The notes under the pieces: generated by a model
The model's input: only the letters and a program-made list of their open reading frames with translations
The model's database searches: none
Told to the model about the DNA's origin: nothing
Made by a program: the position numbers and the translations under genes
NCBI GenBank assembly: GCA_000697055.1
Contig: JNDT01002334.1
Coordinates: 1-41,591, forward strand
Direction: 5' to 3'
Origin: Saksenaea vasiformis B4078
Taxonomy: Eukaryota; Mucoromycota; Mucoromycetes; Mucorales; Saksenaeaceae
Length of the DNA: 41,591 nt
In this document: piece by piece, positions 23,294 through 34,787 of the stretch
Numbering within the stretch: the first letter of the stretch is position 1
How the letters are laid out: every line of letters starts with the position of its first letter

Positions 23294-25490
23294 ATGGTAA
23301 AAACAGAACTGCCTAATCATCTCCGCGTTGGATCGCGCATTGATGTACAGGGAGATCTCGCTACAGTGCGATTCATTGGTTCTGTTGAACAAACACAAGG
23401 GGTCTGGCTCGGTGTAGAATGGGATGATCCAACGCGTGGAAAACACAATGGCACACATAAAGGAAAAACTTATTTTGAATGCAGGCAATGCTTCCAACCA
23501 ACCAAACCATCATCCCTAATTGCTTACTCATGCATTATAAAAAAACAGTGCGCCTACATCGGGTTCATTCATTCGATTTCATCCTGACAAAGTCAAATGT
23601 GGACGATCGTTTCTCGAAGCATTAAAAGACAAGTATTTGGATGAGACGACGGGTACCGGCGAGTATGACGCCTCCAAAGATATCGGACTTCTCTATTTTG
23701 GAGGCAACAAACAAATCATGGTGGAAACTGTAGGTTTTGATAAGGTCCAACGTAAACAGAGGTAAAAAAAAATGTTACATGGAACTGCAGACCTTTTTTT
23801 TTTTCTTTTGACAGCTAACCCTTGATGTAGGGTCTTGACGACGTTGACTGTCGTAGGCTTGTCTAGCCAGTCCATTGCTTTTGCCGGTGACGAGGGAGCC
23901 ATCGCCAATGAAAAACTCAGTTCGGTTTCATCTTCTTCTTCATGCATCCAATGAATCTCACCCATTCCTTTCTTTAGTTATTACGGATTTGGATCTGTCA
24001 CGTAATCTTCTTCCAGATTGGAACACCGTTGCAGACATTGTGTCACAATTACCTTGTCTTGACATCTTACGTCTAAAGTAAGTAGTTACAACTCGAAAAA
24101 CGTTGATTGTTTTCTAAGCAGAATGCCTATTTTTTCTTCTTCTCTCTCTGTAGTTATGCTCCATTGGCACCTCCGACGGAGGCCATTCATAGCCGTTCCA
24201 TTGCATTCGCCAATCTTAGGACACTTGCGTTGAATTACACAAAGATAAGCTGGCATGACGTCGAAATGCTTGCACCTGTCCTGACACAGCTGGAGGACTT
24301 GCAAGTGGGAGGAAACCATATCAGCACCCTATCACCGCTACCCACGTTTACACAGCTAAAATGCATTAATCTCGAGGACAATGATTTGAACGATTGGCAT
24401 GAAGTGGAGAAACTCGGCGAACTACCCAGGTTTTTGTTATTATGCATTGGTTTATTTATTTTTGTTTCATGCTGATTGTATAGCAGACTAGAGACACTTT
24501 GTTTACTGAATAACAAGATACCAGCCATTCCGCACCCGAAGGCAAACCACTTTAAACAATTAGCCTATCTTCGCATCGACCACAATTGCATCCAGAACTG
24601 GTCAAGCTTAGACGCCTTGAACCACATGCCCGCCCTCACACGCTTACGATGCAAAGGAAACCCCTTGTTTCAAGGCAAGCCGAAAGTTTTCTGCATCTAC
24701 ATACTTACATGTTGCATTTTTTTTTTTAGATATGGCTACAGAAAATGTAACTGCTCATCTTGTAGGACGCATAAAAAACCTGACGGTTGCCAACGGCAAT
24801 ACGGTAAAAAAAAAGAGTTTTTTTTTATTTTTCTCTTTTGATGCATAAAAGTAAAGAAGAATCTCATGTGCTTGTCAAATTTTTAGTTGACTGGCCAAGA
24901 ACGAAAGGATTTTGAACGGTACTATTTAAAACTCTGTTCCAAGGAAGGAAAAGAGCATAAACACATTGCAGATCAACATCCGCGCTATCAGGAACTATGC
25001 CAAAGTAAGTCAAGTCCATCACCTTATATTTATTCTTTTCTAACTTTTTGCGTCATCAAGTCCATGGCGAACCCGATTTAGACGCCAAGGCACAGAGCAC
25101 CATGCTCAAAGATCGCCTTCTAAGTAAGAAAGAAGGAAAACGGGGGAAGGACTCGTCTCATTTTTTCTTTTTTCTTAAGACGTCACATTGAGTGCCCGTG
25201 ATGGTCAAGGCGATGCATTGCTCAAGGTGCAGAGGAGGGAAGATCTGCCACCTGTTACCAAATCGGTGGAAAAAAGGTTGTTGGCAACGATGTTGATCCG
25301 AAACCTACGTCATATTATTCAGAAACTGTTTCAGGTACCAGCATCGCGACAACAATTATTCCTTGTGCAAGCCAATGATGATGATGATGTTGGGTCTACG
25401 ATTAGAGTCATGGATCTATCAGATGATCTAAGAGATCTGAAATTCTACTGTATTTCTCCGGGAGATGAAATTGTTGTTCTCGATGGATGA
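23294..25490 (+). CDS. TBCE: Tubulin-folding cofactor E (CAP-Gly, LRR, ubiquitin-like)
   Basis: Exons 23294-23484, 23549-23761, 23831-23919, 23978-24077, 24154-24429, 24484-24674, 24730-24803, 24887-25004, 25061-25123 and 25180-25490 give 541 residues, against about 525 in animals. The CAP-Gly domain is N-terminal (about 10-75, GVWLGVEWDDP, GKHNG at 49-53, GSFIRF). Leucine-rich repeats follow (ITDLDLSRNLLPDW, LKCINLEDNDLNDW, LETLCLLNNKI). The C-terminus is ubiquitin-like (LIRNLRHIIQKLFQVP ... DLKFYCISPGDEIVVLDG). TBCE binds alpha-tubulin and, with TBCB, assembles or dismantles tubulin dimers. Introns 1 and 6 can only be placed with GC donors (AG|GCAATG and AG|GCAAGC). Intron 3 has a weak donor (CA|GTTCGG), chosen because it keeps both phase and LRR spacing. 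Exon 6 has a NAGNAG acceptor (24483 or 24486). It starts 197 bp after the desaturase stop. Confidence 0.93.
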
Positions 25491-25522
25491 TGATTATAAA
25501 AAAAAAAAAGAAAGAATGTATG

Positions 25523-25586
25523 CTACTGTTCCAATTGGATACGGTCATCTCTATAACTCTCGGTGGTGGTATTGTCATGAAAATGG

Positions 25587-25618
<32 letters not shown>

Positions 25619-27119
25619 TGTTGTTGTTGTTCTTGTGTCGGCTGCCATGATACATTGCCATTCTTCTACAAAGCGTTCGAGCGTGACGGCAGCGACCTGG
25701 CCTCCGTCATGGCCGACCAATCGTTCGGGTTCACTACATCGGCCGGATAACTGGGAGGCTGCTTCAATGGCATCTGCCCATCGTCCTTGTTCAAAGTCCT
25801 CTCGTGTCATTTCGACGGCGCTTCCTTGATTCTGCATCAATTTGAGTAGGCCGTGTTCTTCGATGAATTGTGGTCGGGAGACATAGACAAACGGTTTGCC
25901 GTGCCCGACACATTCACTGCAGGTGCCATAGCCCAGTTTGCCGAGGACTACATTGGCTGCATTGGTGAGGTCTGGAACGTAGGCGTCTTTTGGTGCGCGG
26001 TAGAAACCCGGAGGCATGCAGATGGCTTCCGGCGCGGCACAGACAATGCAAATCCATCCTGGCGGCAGCGATTCGCCAAATCCGTCTTTTCCGAGGGCTT
26101 GACCGCCAAAGGAAAGTAACAGGATCTTATGTGTGGAATAAATTTCTTCGGGGATATTCAATGCTTTGAGGACGGCTTCTCGTTCGGTTCTGTATTTACG
26201 GAAGACAAGTGGTACGTCGACGATCCGTCGAAGCATGCGTGAGCGATTGTGGATGCTGGAGACACTGACACACGGCAATTGGGCTTTGCCATTGACGATG
26301 CCTGGAAAGGTGGCACTCGCGGGGGTCTGCGGAACAAGCTGTGCTGTGTTGTCAAAAGAAGGGATCCGAATAGCTCCGGGCAATCGGATCAACAGATCGG
26401 CGCATTCATAATCTTGAATCACTTGTTGCACCATGCTAGAAATCTCCTCATCTAAACTATCACCTTCGCATAATCCATTGTATACTTCATCAAATGTAAA
26501 ATTACTAGCAATCGCTGCAGGAATGCATACCCCCGCAGCTGCCGCACTGACCGCCCACCAGAAGAAAAAAAAAAAAAGAAACACATGTCAGACGAGAAAA
26601 ATAACGTGAATTTTTCTTTTTTACCAGGGCAGGAACGGGGCATCGCATACGACACAATCTGCTCTGATTTGTTTCAGCCATTCCATTTCTGCTGCCAATG
26701 TGGCGGGACGTCTTTCTAGAAATTGTCGAAGATGGTGGATGGTTTTTTCCCGATCGACGGTATAAGGTAATGGTTGAACAACACCCGCATCAATGTCGGC
26801 ATGACGGTACTGTGCTCCTAATTCTATAACGCCTTGGAAGATAAAGCTCGATGCGGTGGAGATGACATGGACTTGGTGTTTTGCCGGACGTTTAAGAATA
26901 TCAGAGATGATCTGATTGGCACGGGTAGCATGACCCCATCCTTTTTCAATGTTTGGGATGAGAAGGAAGATACGGGTAAAAGAAAAAAAGAAAAGGAAAA
27001 GGGTAGTGGGGACTTCCTATTTGGAAACTACTTTATAGCTTACCGTGACCAGATACATAAAAACAAAAAACAAGCGGTTTGCGATAGGTAGATGTTGTAT
27101 CAACCGTAAGGCGCGCCAT
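25523..27119 (-). CDS. GT-B-like protein related to the N-terminal half of L-arabinokinase
   Basis: Exons (reverse strand) 27119-27044, 26940-26625 and 26546-25523 give 471 residues. The fold-start motif FYVSGHGWGHATR is split by intron 1, which supports that junction. Further conserved stretches are EMEWLKQIRADCVVCDAP, DYECADLLIRLPG, LLLSFGGQALGKDGFGESLP, GWICIVCAA, PDLTNAANVVLGKLGYGTCSE, and KPFVYVSRPQFIEEHGLL. This pattern is that of the glycosyltransferase-like domain fused to a GHMP kinase in plant L-arabinokinase. No kinase half is present here: the frame ends in a poly-Thr run (microsatellite-encoded) and a short polar tail. Substrate and activity are unknown; a nucleotide-sugar or glycosyl-transfer role is only inferred from the fold. 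It converges on TBCE, with 32 bp between the two stop codons. Confidence 0.82.
25589..25618 (+). repeat. (AGT)10 repeat encoding poly-Thr
   Basis: Ten triplets inside the final exon of the arabinokinase-like gene, read as ACT (Thr) codons on the gene's strand and extended by ACA Thr codons next to it. Confidence 0.92.
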
Positions 27120-27545
27120 GGTTACCGAGGAACAAAAAAAAAAAAAAAGGGAAGGGGAAAGGGGAGGGGGAACCAAAAAAAAAAAATTGAGAGGTTCTCC
27201 GAGAACCCAAAAAAAGAGACAGTTACGCGCACACACACACACACACACAGACACACACACACAGACAGATAGAGACAGATGAGAGAGAGAGACCTACCCG
27301 CACAGGATCAAGTCCACCCTACGTACTCACCTATTTGGTCCCTTTACTTCCTCGATTGCTTTTTCATTAACAGTTCGACCCAAAAGGGGAGTCCTTTTTA
27401 CTGTTTACTGAGCTACCTTTTTACGCTACTCTCAATAAGTGATGGAGGCTCAAAACAGTGCAAAATTTATTCGACTTGTTTATTTTTTTTTCTTTGATGC
27501 AAAAAAAAAACACTCATTCAAAATCCAGTGTTTTAACTAGCGTTA
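27120..27545. other. Spacer between arabinokinase-like and MAP kinase genes
   Basis: About 430 bp on the 5' side of the arabinokinase-like gene and the 3' side of the MAP kinase gene. It holds A-tracts, G-rich stretches and an interrupted CA/GA repeat (27,230-27,292). No gene is supported. Confidence 0.55.
27230..27292 (+). repeat. Compound CA/GA microsatellite
   Basis: CA repeats interrupted by single G, grading into GA repeats, upstream of the arabinokinase-like gene. Confidence 0.88.
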
Positions 27546-29304
<1,759 letters not shown>

Positions 29305-30786
29305 CAGTAACGAAAAAAGGAAAAAAAAGAAGAAGAAAACAAAAGGAAGGGGAAGGGAGAAAGCCCAGGCCAATCCCCGCCATTGCACCTTAGCACTAAT
29401 TTGGCCATTGCTTGCTAAAATAGGAATTCCTTGAAAAGGAACATCGAGCTTTAGTAAATAGAATTTAGGATCATCATCATCGCATGAAAAACTGACATCG
29501 AAACAGAAGACAGAAAAAAAAGTCGATCTCATTCACTGATACCTCCTCCATCTGTTCATCTCAATCTTGGGAGGCTGGTATGTTTCTTAGTAAATAGATG
29601 GAAACAGAAAAAAAAAGTGCAACGGCAGAGGTTCCACGTTTTCCCTTTATTAGGCCTCAAGCCTTTCAAGTTTTCTCCCATTCATTGATCCATTCGCTCC
29701 ACAAACGTGGTACTGAAAGTCGGAGATGACAGGTACGATAACAGGCGATGGAAGGCCAGCTTGCCTAAAAAAGATCATCAATGAACGCGTGTTTTTCTTT
29801 TTGCGTGATTGATTGATTAGTCCATCTATAGTTTTAGGTTCTTCTACTGTGCCCACATGGATACCATCGCATAGATAGAAAAGCGAACTCAGCCAAAAAA
29901 AAAAAACAAAAAAAAGTTAAACTGCACAAACCGTTGAAATGAAGGGTGTTCATGTAAGTCGAGTCCATCATTATGTCAGAAGGAAAATGTTTTAAAGAAG
30001 GAAGACGCGGTTTCCATTGATTCTATTTCTAGTAAAGATTCCCAACCTGTCGCTTTCCAGGATCATTCATATCTGTCTCGAACCGTCTCGGCTGTGTGCT
30101 TGTGTAACCTACGTCCATCACGCAAGTCAACATTGTCACACGCTATCCGTTACAATAGAGATCGTACGCCATTGCATCAAAGATTTCTGCGACGCATACA
30201 GGTCCATTGTCAGCCACATGTACTTTATTAAATCTCATCATCTCACTGTCGCGCGGAGAGAACCTGTTCATTCGAACAAGCTTCGTATCCAAAAACGGCC
30301 CACACTTTAGCGAACAAACGTGGTTCTTGCTGGATGGCTGTAAGCACTATGCTAACTAAGCCTGCATGCATGGTAGGAAGAAGAAAGTGCTTTATGGAAC
30401 GGACACGAGATCGCGTTTCTTAGAGGGAAACAGTCATGCCATGGACTAAAAAAGGAGATGATGTTTCTTTCGATGTTTTGACGCGTTATTGACAGTTGTG
30501 ATTCTTTTCCCAGCTTCTTTTTGCTGCATATGCAAAAAGGCTTGCGTCGGGGCTTTTATGACGCATGGGGAGAGAGAGAGAGAGCTTACGTAGCTCATCC
30601 ACTTGCTTGCCTCGACTAATCAAAACGAAAACACAAACAAGTTTCTCGTCCAAAGCGTTTCCTGTAAGCGAGACATATGAGAAGGATCGAGTAGACAATG
30701 ACATCCTCGTATACTAGACAGTGACATAACTTAGTCGACACGTAGCCGTTTTTTCTCTTTTTATGCAGATACAGTTTTCGTTTTTT
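29305..30786. other. Intergenic region between MAP kinase and snRNP genes
   Basis: About 1.5 kb. Small frames exist (minus strand ending near 29,650, plus strand 30,017-30,310) but none shows family resemblance or a convincing spliced extension. A GA repeat lies near 30,571-30,584. It includes the MAP kinase promoter. Confidence 0.5.
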
Positions 30787-31394
30787 TTATTCCTCTTTCT
30801 CATCCTCCTCTTCCTCTTCCTCTTCCTCTTCCTCTTCTTCCTCTTCCTTGCTATCGTCCTCGGTTTTCGCTGTTTTTGCTGGCGTCTCGGTGTGGTCAGA
30901 TGCATTGGCTCTCTTACCCAGCGTCGTCACATGTTTCTCTTTCTCTAATGATTTCAATCGATAGGTACCGTCCAGTTTCGCAACAGCGTGTGATTTTGTC
31001 TTTGCATATTCAACAGACTAATAATCGTGGTTCCATAAGCTATTTTCTTTTCTTCCCCTTTTTTAAACAAAAAAAATCCGAGCTTACCATGGGTCTGTCA
31101 TGAAAAGTGAATCCATTCAAGCTTCTCATGGCTGCTGTTGCTGATGCCACATTGTCGTACACAACAAATGCCTGTTCACGCATCTTTTCGGATCTCATCG
31201 CGACGATGTCGAGAATTTCGCCATAGGTGATGAATAAATGATAGAGGGAGCGCCTCAGTTCTAAACAATGACAACAAAAAACATTGGATCAGACGTGTGC
31301 AACACCATCTTTTGTCGTATAACTTGCCTTCCTTTCGTAATCTACCAGAGAGATTATATAAATATAATGTTTGCGACGGTTCCCCAGCACTCAT
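30787..31394 (-). CDS. U1A/U2B''-family snRNP protein (single RRM)
   Basis: Exons (reverse strand) 31394-31328, 31260-31088 and 31017-30787 give 156 residues. The RRM covers about 8-95: RNP2 is LYLYNL (10-15) and RNP1 is REQAFVVY (50-57). The surrounding ELRRSLYHLFITYGEILDIV and AMRSEKMREQ match the U1A/U2B'' subfamily, as does SVEYAKTKSHAVAKLDGTY after the RRM. These proteins bind a stem-loop of U1 or U2 snRNA in the spliceosome. A single RRM plus an acidic poly-Glu tail resembles fungal U2B'' more than animal U1A, which has two RRMs. Intron 1 has a GC donor in an otherwise perfect context (AG|GCAAGT). It is 67 bp and its retention shifts the frame. Confidence 0.9.
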
Positions 31395-33814
31395 GACGAT
31401 CTCGACAGGTGAGGTGTTCCCAGCGAAGCACTCCCATGAAGGTGCAAACCTAGCGTGACGGTGTAAATGTGACAGGCATTAAATCGGCTGCCGTTGAAAG
31501 GATTTGCCTTCGGACAGCCAAAGCCGTCCATCATCAGCCTTCTTTTGACCGCGTGACTACGGTGACCTATGGTGCACTATTTTGAAGTCAGCTAATAGTA
31601 TAAAAAGCTTGAAAAACCTACCCTTAACCGGTGACGCATGGTATTAAAAATGGTATCCAGTATAGAATTGACTGGGATGACTTTTCTGATAGATGAATGA
31701 CTTGTGAAGGATGAATGATCAATAACGAACCTAATAAATGATTAGAAAATTAGTGAGACTATAGGGATTAGCTTACCTTAAGTATCAAACCGTATTATCT
31801 ACGGCGATACGTGCACTTTCGTGCACATGGACTACAGGACGGCAGGCAACAAGCCAATATATGGCTTTTCCAGAATCCAAGCCGATTGCAGCCAATCAAA
31901 ATCAGTAACGATTTTGTCAACTGGGTGTAGCTTTCTGAAGCCTTTCATTGCCCATCCTGCAGTCCGGATCCATACCTAAAACAAAATACGATGAAATAGC
32001 TGGCTGCACGATCATAAATAAGAAAGTACTTATCAGAAAATGTTTGCAACATACGTAGCTGCAAAGAAAAGAGAAGTGAAAAGCATGTCTTGATTCGCCT
32101 TTGTATGATCTTTTCATAGCCCTGTTTGTGCACAAGTGTTATATATGACGATGAAAGATGTTATCAGAAGATTCTGTATGGGATAAGTGCTTATCTTTGT
32201 AAAACCGAATATTCACGGTAACAATAAAGCATGCACTCTTCGTTGTGCTTCTGCACGTGTTGATGATAAACAATACATTACTTGTACGGTTCTTACAAAA
32301 ATGACACTTACCTCTGGAGAAACATTTGGGGGAGAAGAAAGAAGACAAGAAAGATTTCCATCATTTTGTTGTCACTAAAAAGATTGTTGGGACTGGTACC
32401 ATACAGCAGTAACATAATACGGTAAGAGTATCTGCCAAAGAATTCCATTATCACTGATCGACCAAATGGTGTATACATTTAATTTGTCGCGTGTATGCTA
32501 GGAAACTCATTCGGAGTACAAAGTGATGATGCTAATTGGCTGTCCAAAATAGCACGTGAATTGGCTGTCTGAATGGCTGCCGTTGAAAAGCGTTCTGAAA
32601 GCGTTCTGTCACCGTTCTGTCACTACCCATTCTGCCGCTCATTTCGTTGACTGTCCAAAGCTTTCTGTCAGACCTTGCCCACTTCATTGGCGACGTTTCA
32701 AGGATTTGTAAATAGAAACCTATTTCTGATATGAATAATGACAAATAAGTAGACAACATCCAACAACTTCCAATGTTCTAAGAAACATGCTCGATTGGAA
32801 CGACTACTACTGTGTGGAAGCACAAAGATTTCTGAGAAAAGAGACTTTAGTAAAAATACTTGAAGGAGATGGTGTGTGATGCGCGAATACATAGCATATG
32901 GTCAACTTCCGAACGTTCTGGGAAAGCTAGACGTCATCCTCCGGACGACTAAAAAGCGTGGATGAGCACTTTCCTGATGCTCCAGTGGTATCAGCATCGC
33001 TTCTGATTTGGATGAACCAATTCAGTAAAGCAAGTTGTGGCAATGGACTGGCCGGGCTAGGTTGACTACATGTTTACTCCCTTGGATATCAACGGTGTTC
33101 TACTGTTGCCAGAAACTGCCATGGACCTGCGCTCCTTCATCAACACACTGGATATTTTGTTTTGCTATAAGCGCTTAAAATCACGTTTTTAGGTCAAGAA
33201 GCATTATCAGCATGGAACAACCGGCGGAACATGCGTATATTGCGTGAGGTGATTGATGTTTCAAATTCGTCTTCATCGGGCCAAGACCAGCATCGTGTAG
33301 GTTAGCCCCAGCCGTAAAAAAAAAAAGCAGCATCGTACCTTTTTCACGTCAACCCACTGTCGCACAAAGAAGGTTAAGAATGCCTGAGCATCATTATTGT
33401 ATTCCTCCTGGATTCATACATCCTTTGTATCTTTGTTCCTATCTCTCCACCCTTTTATTTACATCGGAAAACTGGTTCTGATGCCAAAGTGACTTTAGTG
33501 TGTCTCTGCCTTCTGAACGGATTTCCTGGCTATCAAAGAAACAAAACTTATGAAGTCTCTGACTTTCTTTTGGACGCATTTTTAAACCTCTCAAAGATTC
33601 CATAGATGACATTAGCCCAATAATAGGTATCAAATTATCCAATTATACTAAAATTCTTTCTGCAACCTCCAAAACTATTGAAAAGTTGCATTGAAAGGGT
33701 GGCCTTAATGGACCTTGCTGTAAAGTATATCGTTGAAAGGCTAAACATATACGAATAGAGGCTCGAAATAAGCTCAATGAATATGTATGGTAAGAATTCT
33801 GATTATTTTGTATT
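31395..33814. other. Gene-poor stretch with possible eroded coding fragments
   Basis: About 2.4 kb with no intact gene. It includes a three-unit 11-bp tandem repeat (32,591-32,623). On the plus strand, 33,063-33,187 and 33,193-33,304 read as fairly long frames without repeats (YMFTPLDINGVLLLPETAMD; GQEALSAWNNRRNMRILREV) separated by a TTTTTAG acceptor-like site. They may be remnants of a repetitive gene or element, but I do not recognise them. Confidence 0.4.
32591..32623 (+). repeat. Three tandem 11-bp units (CGTTCTGTCAC type)
   Basis: Units at 32,591, 32,602 and 32,613. The second and third are identical; the first differs in its last four bases. Confidence 0.8.
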
Positions 33815-34586
33815 TTAAACTGTATCATTGCTATCACAATCACAATCACTATTACTATCATCAATATCTTCATCGCCTTCTAAGTTGCTTTCATCATCTT
33901 TTGTCCAATATTCCTTCACACATCTCTACTTCGCTTGATACTGAGCAGCAATACAATCAGACCAGTCAATTAGCTAGGATTATAATCCTGAAATGTAATG
34001 TCGTGGTATATACAATAAACATACGAGACATACTTACTGGCAACACAGAAGCTTGGACAACTCTGCATCATGGACAGATTGTGCACGTTTAAACTCTGGT
34101 GCTCCGAGACTACTACCAAAACGATTTTCTTTGGCACAATCACGTATGCGTGGGTCTAATCCAGAGGGAACTATAACAGTTGAAGGTGCAGTAACCGCCA
34201 GGCATAACTAAGAGAATTATATAAGATCCTTTCCTGGGCCCTAATACTTTCGCTCTCCCCAAATGCCTTCACAGTAGAATTTTATTGGCAGGACCCAAAA
34301 AGCTGCAGATCTCAGCGTAGAAAAGAATACTGAAGTGCCTATCTCCCCAAATGTTAAGCTTATCTGAATACGAATAATAATAACGCAGCATTGGCATCAA
34401 TGTCAGCGCTGCCACTGCCGCCGTCGTCCGTGAATAGTCTCAATCACCGAGCAAGCAACTGCCGCCAAGTAAAGCTCAGATTCTCGAATGCACGCTTCTT
34501 GCTCCAGAGCATAGTATTGCTGTAGTTTTAAGCAGGAGTTACCCTTTAATCCTCAGATACTTTGAGTTCACGTGTTGGAGCAACAT
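33815..34586 (-). CDS. Possible hypothetical gene, tentative splice model
   Basis: On the minus strand several non-repetitive frames can be linked. 34586-34572 holds ATG plus four codons. 34519-34448 reads QYYALEQEACIRESELYLAA. 34207-34038 lies between a CTCTTAG acceptor and a GTAAGT donor and includes VIVPSGLDPRIRDCAKENRF and GAPEFKRAQSVHDAELSKLL. 33923-33815 reads VKEYWTKDDESN and ends in an Asp/Ser/Cys-rich tail. The phases can be made to agree, but the join between the second and third pieces spans about 240 bp and may hide another exon. I do not recognise the family. It could be a genuine lineage-specific gene or a decayed repetitive element, as it sits between the queuosine gene and a gene-poor stretch. 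Confidence 0.3.
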
Positions 34587-34787
34587 GAAGTCTCCTTTTT
34601 TTTTCTAATACATATCCAAATACACGATCATTAATTCATTCGTTCAAAGATTCCTAATGCTGTTCCAAAAAAAAAGGAACGATTCTTATTTAGTATGAAG
34701 GATGGTCTTTTTATTCTGACTACGTTGACAATTCAGACTAGATATTTCCTGATGTTTTCTAAGGCTGTTGTTTGTTTTCTAAGGGAA

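Noticed and set aside
25635..26411. Plus-strand frames across the arabinokinase-like gene
   Set aside because: Antisense shadows; the minus frame is 353 codons and matches a known family.
29650..29856. 68-codon minus-strand frame with an internal TTTTTTAG acceptor-like site
   Set aside because: No upstream exon or family match; too weak to call.
30017..30310. 97-codon plus-strand frame
   Set aside because: Cys/His-rich by chance, no recognised domain, no splice support.
31486..32588. 14-bp direct match GGCTGCCGTTGAAA at 31,486 and 32,575
   Set aside because: Matches of this length are expected by chance in a 41-kb window.
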